From Oscillospiraceae bacterium (GTDB lineage Bacteria; Bacillota; Clostridia; Oscillospirales; Acutalibacteraceae): DNA of 14,621 nucleotides. Shown here one piece after another: positions 7,253-13,261 of the stretch. Each line of letters starts with the position of its first letter. Position 1 is the first letter of the stretch. Position numbers and translations under genes: made by a program. The notes below the pieces were generated by a model. That model had not been told where the DNA came from, ran no database searches, and saw nothing but the letters and a program-made list of their open reading frames with translations. Location of the stretch: positions 1 through 14,621 of the forward strand of contig JAQWBK010000034.1 in the NCBI GenBank assembly GCA_028706415.1. Reading direction: 5' to 3'.

Positions 7253-7276
7253 CTTTGAGAAGAAGGAGGACGCTCT

Positions 7277-8878
7277 ATGTATCAGATGCTATACAGAAAA
7301 TGGAGGCCGCAAAGCTTTTCTGAGGTATACGGGCAGCCTATGATTACGGCAGCCCTGAAGAATGAGCTTAAAACCGGCCGAATTGCGCACGCCTATCTGT
7401 TTACAGGCTCCCGCGGGACTGGTAAAACCTCCTGTGCAAAAATCCTTTCAAAGGCTGTAAACTGCCTTAATCCTCAGGATGGAGACCCCTGCAATCAATG
7501 TGATATATGTCGCGGTATTGATGATGGAATGATTCTGGATGTGGTTGATATTGATGCCGCTTCCAATAACGGGGTTGATAACATACGCGACCTGCGCGAG
7601 GAGGTAAATATTACACCTGCTGTGGCGCGCTATCGTGTTTATATAATCGATGAGGTTCACATGCTGTCTTTGCCTGCCTTCAACGCCCTTTTAAAAACTC
7701 TTGAAGAGCCGCCTGCCCATGTGATATTTGTTCTGGCCACCACAGAGGTGCATAAGCTGCCTGCCACCATTTTATCAAGATGTCAGCGCTTTGATTTCGG
7801 TCGCATCCCGCCTGAAGATATTTCCGAGCGTATTAAATATATAGCCCAGCAAGAGCAGTTCACCATTACAGATGAAGCGGCTTTGTTTGTTGCACGGATT
7901 TCGGATGGTAGCATGAGAGATGCTCTTTCACTTATAGACCAGTGTGTTTCACAAGAGAGTGAGCTGACCGCTGATACTGTTGCCAAAGCGGCGGGGCTTG
8001 CGGGTAGAGATTATTTATTTGAGCTTTCACTCGCGGTTCGTACAGGGGACAGCGGGGCTGCATTGGCGATTATCGGTCGGTTATATAATGCTTCGCTTGA
8101 TATGGAACGGCTATGCGCCGAGCTGATCGATTTTTATCGCAATCTTATGGTTATAAAAAGCGTTCCCAAACCCGATGGTCTTATCATTGCCCCGCCTGAC
8201 GAGCTAAAACAACTTGGGGATGAGGCGGTTGCTTATGAGCTGACCACCATACTGCACTGTATGGATATTCTGCAGGCATCGCTTGAAGGTCTTCTTTCGG
8301 GAGCATCAAGGCGGGTAGGAATGGAAATGGCCGTTTTAAGGCTGTGTTCACCCGAGCTTGACACAGGCAGCCAAGCCCTGCTTAGGCGTATAAAAGCATT
8401 AGAGGTTGCCGTAAAATCGGGGAAAATAACCGTAAATGAACAGCCGGAACAAAAAGCACCTGAAAAGGCTGTAAACCAGAACAAAATAAAAGATGTTATA
8501 AAACCACCACCCGCCGAACCGGTTGATAACAATGATGTGTCGAATGTTGTTGAAACAGAGTTTTCAGGTTGGAACGATGTTATTGCAATACTTGAGAACT
8601 CATGTCCGCCGCTTTTCGCGGTACTTCAGGGTTCAACCGCGGTGCTTCGTGGGAATATTGTTTTGATCGATACCGACAATGAAGTGTTTAAAACTTTGGT
8701 CTCGCGGGATGGGAATACAGCCAAGCTAGCCGAAGCAATAAAAAGCGTTATCGGAAAGCAATGCCGTATCGGGATAAAGAAAAAGCCGATTGCCCAATCC
8801 GAAGAAGACAGCGACCCTTTGTCAGCCTTTATTCGTTCCAGCATAGAAAAGGGAGTAAACCTCGAGGTTAAACCATAA
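7277..8878 (+). CDS. dnaX: DNA polymerase III subunits gamma/tau (clamp loader)
   Basis: This AAA+ ATPase subunit of the replicative clamp loader opens and loads the beta clamp and, through tau, links to the polymerase. The 533-residue product shows YRKWRPQSFSEVYGQ (6-20), Walker A GSRGTGKT (44-51), the zinc cysteines C63, C72, C75 and C78, Walker B IIDEVHML (123-130), and the sensor segment ending SRCQRF (167-172). Domain III and a lysine/proline-rich linker (about 390-435) follow, then a diverged C-terminal domain of about 100 residues. AAGGAGG (7263-7269) gives a strong start. It lies only 25 bases after the ffs terminator tract, so transcription probably depends on read-through. I saw no convincing programmed frameshift site for a short gamma form. 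Confidence 0.95.
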   Translation: MYQMLYRKWRPQSFSEVYGQPMITAALKNELKTGRIAHAYLFTGSRGTGKTSCAKILSKAVNCLNPQDGDPCNQCDICRGIDDGMILDVVDIDAASNNGVDNIRDLREEVNITPAVARYRVYIIDEVHMLSLPAFNALLKTLEEPPAHVIFVLATTEVHKLPATILSRCQRFDFGRIPPEDISERIKYIAQQEQFTITDEAALFVARISDGSMRDALSLIDQCVSQESELTADTVAKAAGLAGRDYLFELSLAVRTGDSGAALAIIGRLYNASLDMERLCAELIDFYRNLMVIKSVPKPDGLIIAPPDELKQLGDEAVAYELTTILHCMDILQASLEGLLSGASRRVGMEMAVLRLCSPELDTGSQALLRRIKALEVAVKSGKITVNEQPEQKAPEKAVNQNKIKDVIKPPPAEPVDNNDVSNVVETEFSGWNDVIAILENSCPPLFAVLQGSTAVLRGNIVLIDTDNEVFKTLVSRDGNTAKLAEAIKSVIGKQCRIGIKKKPIAQSEEDSDPLSAFIRSSIEKGVNLEVKP

Positions 8879-8917
8879 ATTATATAAATCACTTTCCAGA
8901 AAGGAACGGTCATAAAT

Positions 8918-9268
8918 ATGAAAGCAAGACTTCCAGATGGGTATTCAAACAAAGGCCCGGGCAATATGCAAAATATGCTCAAGCAGGCACAGAAAATGCA
9001 GGAGGATATGGCTGTATTACAAGAGGAACTGGATGTTCGTGAATACAGTGCGTCGGCCGGGGGAGGGGCGGTATGTGCAACCGTAAGCGGTAAGCATCAG
9101 GTATTAAACCTTGAAATAAAACCCGAGGTGGTTGACCCCGAGGATGTTGAAATGCTATCCGATTTAATAATGGCGGCTGTAAATGAGGCAATCCGTCAGG
9201 CTGCCGACAATTCGGAAGCCGAAATATCAAAAATATCGGGCGGGCTTAACATGCCCGGAATGTTCTGA
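8918..9268 (+). CDS. ybaB: YbaB/EbfC family nucleoid-associated protein
   Basis: The protein has 116 residues, normal for the family. It shows NMQNMLKQAQKMQEDMAVLQEEL (16-38), then 'VCATVSGKHQVLNLEIKPEVVDPEDVEMLSDLIMAAVNEAI', and a glycine/methionine tail (SGGLNMPGMF). YbaB/EbfC forms tweezer-like dimers that bind DNA without strong sequence preference. In most bacteria it is encoded between dnaX and recR, exactly as here. GAAAGGA lies about 12 bases before the ATG. The Gly/Pro-containing N-terminus before 'NMQNM' is typical of Firmicutes members. The recR start follows after two bases, suggesting translational coupling. Confidence 0.95.
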   Translation: MKARLPDGYSNKGPGNMQNMLKQAQKMQEDMAVLQEELDVREYSASAGGGAVCATVSGKHQVLNLEIKPEVVDPEDVEMLSDLIMAAVNEAIRQAADNSEAEISKISGGLNMPGMF

Positions 9269-9270
9269 TC

Positions 9271-9870
9271 ATGTCATATCATGCAGCGCCTCTTGCGCGC
9301 CTTATAGAACAGTTTGAAAGGCTGCCCGGAATCGGGCATAAATCCGCCCAAAGGTTAGCCTTTTATCTGCTTAATATGCCTGAAAAAGATGCAGAGGTAT
9401 TTGTGAAATCAATTATCGATGCACGCGAAAAAATACACGAGTGCAGCGTCTGCTGTAACCTTACCGACCAAGATTTATGTCCGGTGTGCCGGTCGGGCGG
9501 GCGGGATGCATCAATTATTTGCGTTGTTGAGGATGCCCGCGATATAGTGGCGTTTGAACGCACAAGGGAATTTCGCGGGTTTTATCATGTCCTGCACGGC
9601 ACCATATCTCCCATGGACGGTATCGGGCCGGAACAGCTCCGCATTAAGCAGCTTCTTTCAAGGGTGGCAAACAAGGAAGTAGAAGAGGTTATTATGGCCA
9701 CCAACCCCACCGTTGAGGGGGAGGCAACCGCAATGTATATTTCAAAACTACTTACTCCCTTTGGCTTAAAGGTCACCAGATTAGCATACGGAATTCCGGT
9801 TGGTGGGGATTTGGAATATGCTGATGAGGTTACGCTTAGGCGTTCGCTTGAGGGCCGTAACATACTTTGA
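9271..9870 (+). CDS. recR: Recombination mediator RecR
   Basis: RecR works with RecO (and RecF) to load RecA at single-strand gaps and forms a ring-shaped tetramer. The 199-residue product has the helix-hairpin-helix segment LPGIGHKSAQRLAFYLL (18-34), a four-cysteine zinc finger (C58, C61, C70, C73), the Toprim domain starting VVEDARDIVAFE (85-96), the block HVLHGTISPMDGIGPEQLRI (106-125), and the C-terminal 'TRLAYGIPVGGDLEYADEVTLRRSLEGR'. Length and all motifs are standard. The ATG comes two bases after the ybaB stop, so translation is probably coupled. Confidence 0.97.
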   Translation: MSYHAAPLARLIEQFERLPGIGHKSAQRLAFYLLNMPEKDAEVFVKSIIDAREKIHECSVCCNLTDQDLCPVCRSGGRDASIICVVEDARDIVAFERTREFRGFYHVLHGTISPMDGIGPEQLRIKQLLSRVANKEVEEVIMATNPTVEGEATAMYISKLLTPFGLKVTRLAYGIPVGGDLEYADEVTLRRSLEGRNIL

Positions 9871-9877
9871 TATAACC

Positions 9878-9884
9878 GAGGTGA
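9878..9884 (+). promoter_or_regulatory. Ribosome binding site supporting a TTG start for smpB
   Basis: GAGGTGA lies six bases before TTG at 9891. There is no in-frame ATG near the conserved N-terminus, so the TTG start is favoured. Confidence 0.75.
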
Positions 9885-9890
9885 TCTGTA

Positions 9891-10358
9891 TTGGCCGAAA
9901 CATCAAATTTTAAAACAATCATAAAAAATAAAAAGGCGTTTCACGACTATTTTGTTGAGGAGTCGTTGGAGGCGGGTATCGAGCTGTCTGGAACCGAAGT
10001 GAAGTCGCTGAGACAGGGCACGGTGAATTTAAAGGATGCATGGTGCTCGATTGATTCGGGTGAGGTTTTTATAAATGGTATGCACATCAGCCCTTATGAA
10101 AAGGGGAATATTTTTAACCGTCAACCCATGCGGGTGCGCCGCCTCTTGTTGCATAAAGGGGAGATACTCCGTCTTTATGGATTGATGAAGCAACAAGGTT
10201 ACACACTCATACCCCTGTCTTTATATTTTAAGAATTCCCTTGTCAAGGTACAAATTGGGCTTTGTCGTGGTAAGAAGCTATATGACAAGCGGGAGGATGC
10301 CGCACGGCGGGATATGAAACGCGAAGCCGAACGGGCATTAAAAGAGCATAACGCATAA
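9891..10358 (+). CDS. smpB: SsrA-binding protein SmpB
   Basis: SmpB binds tmRNA and brings it to stalled ribosomes for trans-translation. The 155-residue product has the family motifs NKKAFHDYFVEES (13-25), GIELSGTEVKSLRQGTVNLKDAW (29-51), 'NGMHISPYEKGN' and the C-terminal GKKLYDKREDAARRD (about 126-141), a basic tail that enters the ribosomal mRNA channel. Start is TTG at 9891, supported by GAGGTGA six bases upstream; translation then gives the usual N-terminus. It follows recR by 20 bases and ends the ffs-dnaX transcription unit at a strong terminator. The tmRNA gene (ssrA), often adjacent, is not found in the downstream gap. Confidence 0.97.
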   Translation: MAETSNFKTIIKNKKAFHDYFVEESLEAGIELSGTEVKSLRQGTVNLKDAWCSIDSGEVFINGMHISPYEKGNIFNRQPMRVRRLLLHKGEILRLYGLMKQQGYTLIPLSLYFKNSLVKVQIGLCRGKKLYDKREDAARRDMKREAERALKEHNA

Positions 10359-10367
10359 AATGATAAA

Positions 10368-10405
10368 GGACTGTTGCAAAACGAAAGTTGAGCAACAGTC
10401 CTTTT
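10368..10405 (+). terminator. Intrinsic terminator of the dnaX-smpB unit
   Basis: GGACTGTTGC (10368-10377) and GCAACAGTCC (10392-10401) form a perfect 10-bp stem with a 14-base loop, followed by TTTT. It begins ten bases after the smpB stop. The AAA before the stem also pairs with the T-tract, so it may act in both directions. Confidence 0.88.
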
Positions 10406-10423
10406 AAATCAGGGGTTAGTCTA

Positions 10424-10587
10424 ATACTGTTCTCAAGTAATCAGTATAAGTATTATTTGGCATGTTCTGCTACTCTGGGGCATATATATAATACTAATTT
10501 CAATAAGAAACGCCCGCCGACGACAACAACGCTGTATGGCGGAAAACAGACCGCAAAGATGTCTTGATTTTTACTTGAGAGCAGTAT
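10424..10587. repeat. 17-bp near-perfect inverted repeat enclosing 130 bases
   Basis: The left arm ATACTGTTCTCAAGTAA (10424-10440) pairs with the right arm TTACTTGAGAGCAGTAT (10571-10587) over all 17 positions, with one T:G wobble (10430/10581) if read as + strand RNA. The interior contains no convincing ORF. The arms look like terminal repeats of a small non-autonomous mobile element or the closing helix of a structured RNA. No clear target-site duplication is visible. The arms also contain ATACTG/CAGTAT (10424-10429 and 10442-10447), giving a competing short hairpin. The identity of the element is unknown. Confidence 0.7.
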
Positions 10588-10596
10588 AACATTCCG

Positions 10597-10647
10597 GCCA
10601 ACAGAGCCGCGACAACCGGGCAGAATGGCTGTCACGGCTCTGTTGGC
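10597..10647 (-). repeat. Long hairpin of about 21 bp
   Basis: GCCAACAGAGCCG (10597-10609) is perfectly complementary to CGGCTCTGTTGGC (10635-10647). Pairing continues inward: GACA (611-614) with TGTC (630-633), and CC (616-617) with GG (627-628). The two interruptions (10610/10634 and 10615/10629) are C/A and A/C on the + strand but G:U wobbles on the - strand, so the helix is nearly continuous only in minus-strand RNA. No T-tract follows on either strand, so an intrinsic terminator is unlikely. Confidence 0.75.
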
Positions 10648-10651
10648 ATGT

Positions 10652-10680
10652 TTCTAATCGGAATTAGTATAAATTATAAT
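10652..10680 (+). promoter_or_regulatory. Possible promoter for the PdaB-like gene
   Basis: A perfect TATAAT (10675-10680) lies 20 bases before the start codon at 10700, with a poor -35 candidate TTCTAA (10652-10657) 17 bases upstream. The short leader would include GGGAAGAGGG as ribosome binding site. A sporulation sigma factor could be used instead, but I cannot identify such a site with confidence. Confidence 0.4.
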
Positions 10681-10699
10681 ATAGGGAAGAGGGCAGTCG

Positions 10700-11485
10700 A
10701 TGATACGGGGTGTTTATCATGTGATTAACAGAAGGCAGGCTATTATTTTGTTGGCTGTAGTTTTTGTCATTGCGGCTTTATCGGTGACCCTTGTATCTTC
10801 AATTCCAGCGGTATTAACCTCGGTAATAACCGACCCTGATACAAATAAGCCCATATGCTGCACCGACAGAGCGGATAATGTTTTATGCTTGACTTTTGAC
10901 ACATCAAGGGCAGATGAGCAAATTGATCCGCTATTAAAAATATTGGCTCAAAATAATATAAAAGCTACCTTCTTTGTTACGGGCGAATGGGCAGAACGCT
11001 GCTTCAACTCGATGAAAAAGCTTGTCGACTCGGGTCAGGAAGTTATGAATGCATCTGATAAACCCAGCAGTATGACCTCGCTCTTTGAAAACGATACAAT
11101 AAATCTTATAAATGCAGGCGGGGATAAAATTCAAGCCATTACAGGAAAACGCCCGATATTTTTTCGTCCCACTGATGGCGAATACGATGACAATCTTCTC
11201 GAAACACTTGCATTATTGGATATATATCCGATTGGATGGGATGTTGAAAGCTTTGATATAAAAGGATTGGATACCGGCGCAATTATCAAAAGGGTGGTGT
11301 CCCAGTCGGCATCCGGTTCTATTATACGCTTTAATACAGATGGAAAAAATACACTGGATGCATTACCTAGTGTTATTAAACAGTTAAATCAAAAGGGATA
11401 TACTTTTATACCTATGTCCGAAATGATACATAAAGATAACTACACCATAAACCGTCTTGGAAGGCAGATTTCTCTTGGTAAATAA
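10700..11485 (+). CDS. PdaB-like polysaccharide deacetylase homologue, probably inactive
   Basis: This 261-residue protein has one N-terminal membrane segment (about 14-36) and an outward-facing NodB-type deacetylase domain (about 60-245). It resembles the PdaB (YbaN) sporulation family in layout: short basic cytoplasmic tail (INRR), LTFDTS (64-69), ATFFVTGEWAER (89-100), FFRPTDGEY (154-162), GWDVESFD (179-186) and a C-terminal 'GYTFIPMSEMI'. Canonical metal ligands are missing: TFDD is TFDT, the NHxxxH motif is replaced by NASDKP (117-122), and the late LxH motif reads IIRFNTD (208-214). PdaB of B. subtilis is also degenerate and needed for spore cortex maintenance; this protein seems to go further. 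A structural or binding role at the spore envelope is inference. GGGAAGAGGG precedes the ATG. Confidence 0.82.
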   Translation: MIRGVYHVINRRQAIILLAVVFVIAALSVTLVSSIPAVLTSVITDPDTNKPICCTDRADNVLCLTFDTSRADEQIDPLLKILAQNNIKATFFVTGEWAERCFNSMKKLVDSGQEVMNASDKPSSMTSLFENDTINLINAGGDKIQAITGKRPIFFRPTDGEYDDNLLETLALLDIYPIGWDVESFDIKGLDTGAIIKRVVSQSASGSIIRFNTDGKNTLDALPSVIKQLNQKGYTFIPMSEMIHKDNYTINRLGRQISLGK

Positions 11486-11505
11486 AAACGCGGAATAAAC
11501 TGCAT

Positions 11506-11541
11506 AAAAAAAAGCGCCACGACAAAATGCCGCAGCGCTTT
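11506..11541 (-). terminator. Intrinsic terminator of the purine permease gene
   Basis: On the minus strand, AAAGCGC-TGCGGC pairs with GTCGTG-GCGCTTT across a 5-base ATTTT loop (13 bp with three G:U wobbles), followed by eight Ts (the A-run at 11506-11513). The wobbles pair only in minus-strand RNA, so the site is built for the permease transcript. It may also stop the converging pdaB-like transcript weakly, since GCGCTTT follows on the + strand. Confidence 0.88.
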
Positions 11542-11566
11542 ATAATACTGATTGCTCATTAAATAA

Positions 11567-12976
11567 TTACAATATAATGGTAGCTATTCGAATTGCAAAT
11601 AATACGGCGCATACATACATGATTGGATGAATATCACGGAATTTACCGGTTATAAGCTTGAGGATGACCCATGTTAGTATACCAAACATAATGCCGTTTG
11701 CGATGGAATAGGTAAAAGGCATCATGATTATTGCCATGAAACCGCCAAGTACATCTGCCATATCACCTTCAAATTTCATTTTAAGCACGGCAGACATCAT
11801 TAACAAACCGACAAAAATTAGGGCAGGTGCGGTGGCAAATGCAGGAATTGCAAGGAATATCGGTGAAAGGAATAGTGCAATAATGAACATAACGGCTGTT
11901 GTAACAGCAGTAAGTCCTGTGCGTCCGCCTTCGGCTACACCGGCAGAGCTTTCAACATAGCTGGTAACCGTGGAGGTACCAAGGCAGGCGCCGGCAACTG
12001 TGCCCACAGCATCGGATAACAGTGCACGACCTGCACGCGGAAGGTTGCCATTTTCATCAAGCATGTCGCCCTTGCTTGCAACCCCAACAAGGGTGCCAAC
12101 AGTATCAAACAGGTCGACAAACAGGAAAGCAAAGACAACAACGACAAAATTCATTAAGTTCTTGGCTACATATTCAAAATTAAACTGCAAAAATGTTGGG
12201 GCAACCGAGGGAGGAATAATATCCTTTACCCCATCAAAGGAAGGAATAAGGGAATAAACCTGGTTATCAATATCAACCTGATACCAGCCGGCAAGCTGGG
12301 CAACTATGCCCAAAATCCATGTTAATAGAATACCCCAGAGAATTGAACCCTTGATTTTAAAATGGCTCATTGCGGCAATTGCAATAAGCCCCACAAAAGC
12401 CAACACAACCTGTGGACTTGCTAAATTGCCCAACTGGACCAGGGTGGATGAAACGGCAATAGCCTCGGTTTCGGATATCGAAACAGCAAAAGCATCCGAC
12501 GTAACAATACCGGCGCCTTTCAGACCGATTATGGTGATGAAAAGACCGATACCGGCGGTGATACCAAATTTAAGATTTGTAGGAATAGAGTTAACCAGAG
12601 TCTCACGGAATTTGAATAGTGAAAGGATTATGAAAATAATACCTTCAACCAATATTGCAGTCAGTGCAACTTTCCATGGGTCGGTAATACCCTGTTCGGC
12701 TAAGTCTGTGCATACTGTATAAGTAAAATATGCATTAAGACCCATACCCGAAGCAAGAGCGACCGGATATTTTGCGAATACACCCATAATCAGGGTTGCA
12801 AACGCGGCGGAAACAGCTGTTGCAGTAAAGACTGCCCCTTGATTCATGCCTGTTTCGGCAAGCATCTGGGGATTGACGGCCAGAATATAGGCCATCGCTA
12901 AGAAGGTGGTGATACCGGCAATGACTTCGGTGCGCACATTGGTACCGTTTTCCTTCAATTTAAAGAACTTTTCCAT
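11567..12976 (-). CDS. NCS2-family purine permease (AzgA/PbuG type)
   Basis: This integral membrane protein of 469 residues belongs to the AzgA-like branch of the nucleobase:cation symporter-2 family, whose members import hypoxanthine, guanine or adenine with protons. Recognisable segments are the N-terminal MEKFFKLKENGTNVRTEVIAG followed by ITTFLAMAYILAVNPQML, 'ALASGMGLNAYFTYTV', 'FVDLFDTVGTLVGVASKGDMLDENG' and 'GTSTVTSYVESSAGVAEGGRTGLTAV'. Some 12-14 hydrophobic segments are visible. The start is the ATG at 12976, with a strong GAGGAGG upstream; a TTG 15 bases further upstream would translate the ribosome binding site itself. The gene stands alone, with its own terminator, and diverges from the metallolyase gene. 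The exact purine cannot be told from sequence. Confidence 0.93.
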   Translation of the reverse strand: MEKFFKLKENGTNVRTEVIAGITTFLAMAYILAVNPQMLAETGMNQGAVFTATAVSAAFATLIMGVFAKYPVALASGMGLNAYFTYTVCTDLAEQGITDPWKVALTAILVEGIIFIILSLFKFRETLVNSIPTNLKFGITAGIGLFITIIGLKGAGIVTSDAFAVSISETEAIAVSSTLVQLGNLASPQVVLAFVGLIAIAAMSHFKIKGSILWGILLTWILGIVAQLAGWYQVDIDNQVYSLIPSFDGVKDIIPPSVAPTFLQFNFEYVAKNLMNFVVVVFAFLFVDLFDTVGTLVGVASKGDMLDENGNLPRAGRALLSDAVGTVAGACLGTSTVTSYVESSAGVAEGGRTGLTAVTTAVMFIIALFLSPIFLAIPAFATAPALIFVGLLMMSAVLKMKFEGDMADVLGGFMAIIMMPFTYSIANGIMFGILTWVILKLITGKFRDIHPIMYVCAVLFAIRIATIIL

Positions 12977-12982
12977 GTTATT

Positions 12983-12989
12983 CCTCCTC
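12983..12989 (-). promoter_or_regulatory. Ribosome binding site fixing the permease start
   Basis: On the minus strand GAGGAGG lies six bases before the ATG at 12976. The upstream in-frame TTG (12991) overlaps this site, so it cannot be the real start. Confidence 0.85.
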
Positions 12990-13032
12990 AATTTTTTGCT
13001 TTTCAGTCTTTTCCCTTATTATTCAAGGAAAA

Positions 13033-13050
13033 ATTATACTTTTAAGTATA
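13033..13050 (-). promoter_or_regulatory. Permease -10 region overlapped by a palindrome
   Basis: The minus strand reads TATAAT at 13038-13033, about 57 bases before the permease start codon; the -35 is not clear. The sequence TATACTT-TT-AAGTATA (13035-13050) is a perfect 7-bp inverted repeat overlapping this -10 box. That is where a repressor site would be expected, but no regulator is identified. I found no purine-riboswitch core in the leader. Confidence 0.5.
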
Positions 13051-13166
13051 TGGCATTATTAATAATAAATCAATAAGTTATTAAAAGTTTGTTAATAAAA
13101 TCATTTAGAATTATTGGTGCGGTTTTTGTATAATTCGCAATATTTCTGCCGTATCCAGACGAAATA

Positions 13167-13185
13167 CGACCGAGAAGCTCGGTCG
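13167..13185. promoter_or_regulatory. 8-bp palindrome just upstream of the metallolyase promoter
   Basis: CGACCGAG (13167-13174) and CTCGGTCG (13178-13185) are perfectly complementary around AAG. The repeat ends two bases before the -35 box TTGACA. There is no T-run beyond TTT, so it is more likely a protein-binding site than a terminator. The regulator is unknown. Confidence 0.6.
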
Positions 13186-13187
13186 GT

Positions 13188-13217
13188 TTGACAACACAGT
13201 GCAATTTAAGTTATAAT
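13188..13217 (+). promoter_or_regulatory. Consensus sigma-A promoter for the DRE-TIM metallolyase
   Basis: A perfect TTGACA (13188-13193) and a perfect TATAAT (13212-13217) are separated by 18 bases. The predicted start is near 13224, giving a leader of about 38 bases with TGGAGGA before the ATG at 13262. Strong expression is expected unless repressed. Confidence 0.88.
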
Positions 13218-13261
13218 AAGGGATACAAACTAAAAAAAATGAAGGTGTTTTGGAGGAAATT

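Larger units (their letters stand above)
10406..10699. other. Non-coding gap rich in inverted repeats
   Basis: No gene was recognised in these 294 bases. A 60-codon minus-strand frame (10453-10635) resembles nothing and has no good ribosome binding site. The gap holds the 17-bp inverted repeat (10424-10587), a long hairpin (10597-10647), an ATACTAATT/AATTAGTAT pair (10491-10499 and 10662-10670), a 10-bp direct repeat TTGGCATGTT (10457-10466 and 10643-10652) and a candidate promoter for the next gene. A structured leader, a small RNA or the remnant of a miniature transposable element are all possible. Confidence 0.6.

Noticed and set aside
8396..8800. Programmed frameshift in dnaX producing a gamma form
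   Set aside because: A-rich runs occur (for example near 8778), but none is an A AAA AAG heptamer in the proper frame with a downstream hairpin, and they lie too near the C-terminus.
10453..10635. 60-residue minus-strand ORF
   Set aside because: No recognisable similarity, no ribosome binding site, and it overlaps the inverted-repeat structures that explain the sequence better.
10406..10699. tmRNA (ssrA) gene after smpB
   Set aside because: The gap is too short, and there is no tRNA-like acceptor pair, no TTCGA arm and no tag reading frame ending in Ala-Ala stop.
12977..12991. TTG start giving five extra residues to the permease
   Set aside because: It would translate the GAGGAGG ribosome binding site; the ATG at 12976 is ideally spaced from it.
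12977..13160. Purine riboswitch upstream of the permease
   Set aside because: The conserved core sequences of the purine aptamer were looked for on the minus strand and not found; the leader is very AT-rich and short.
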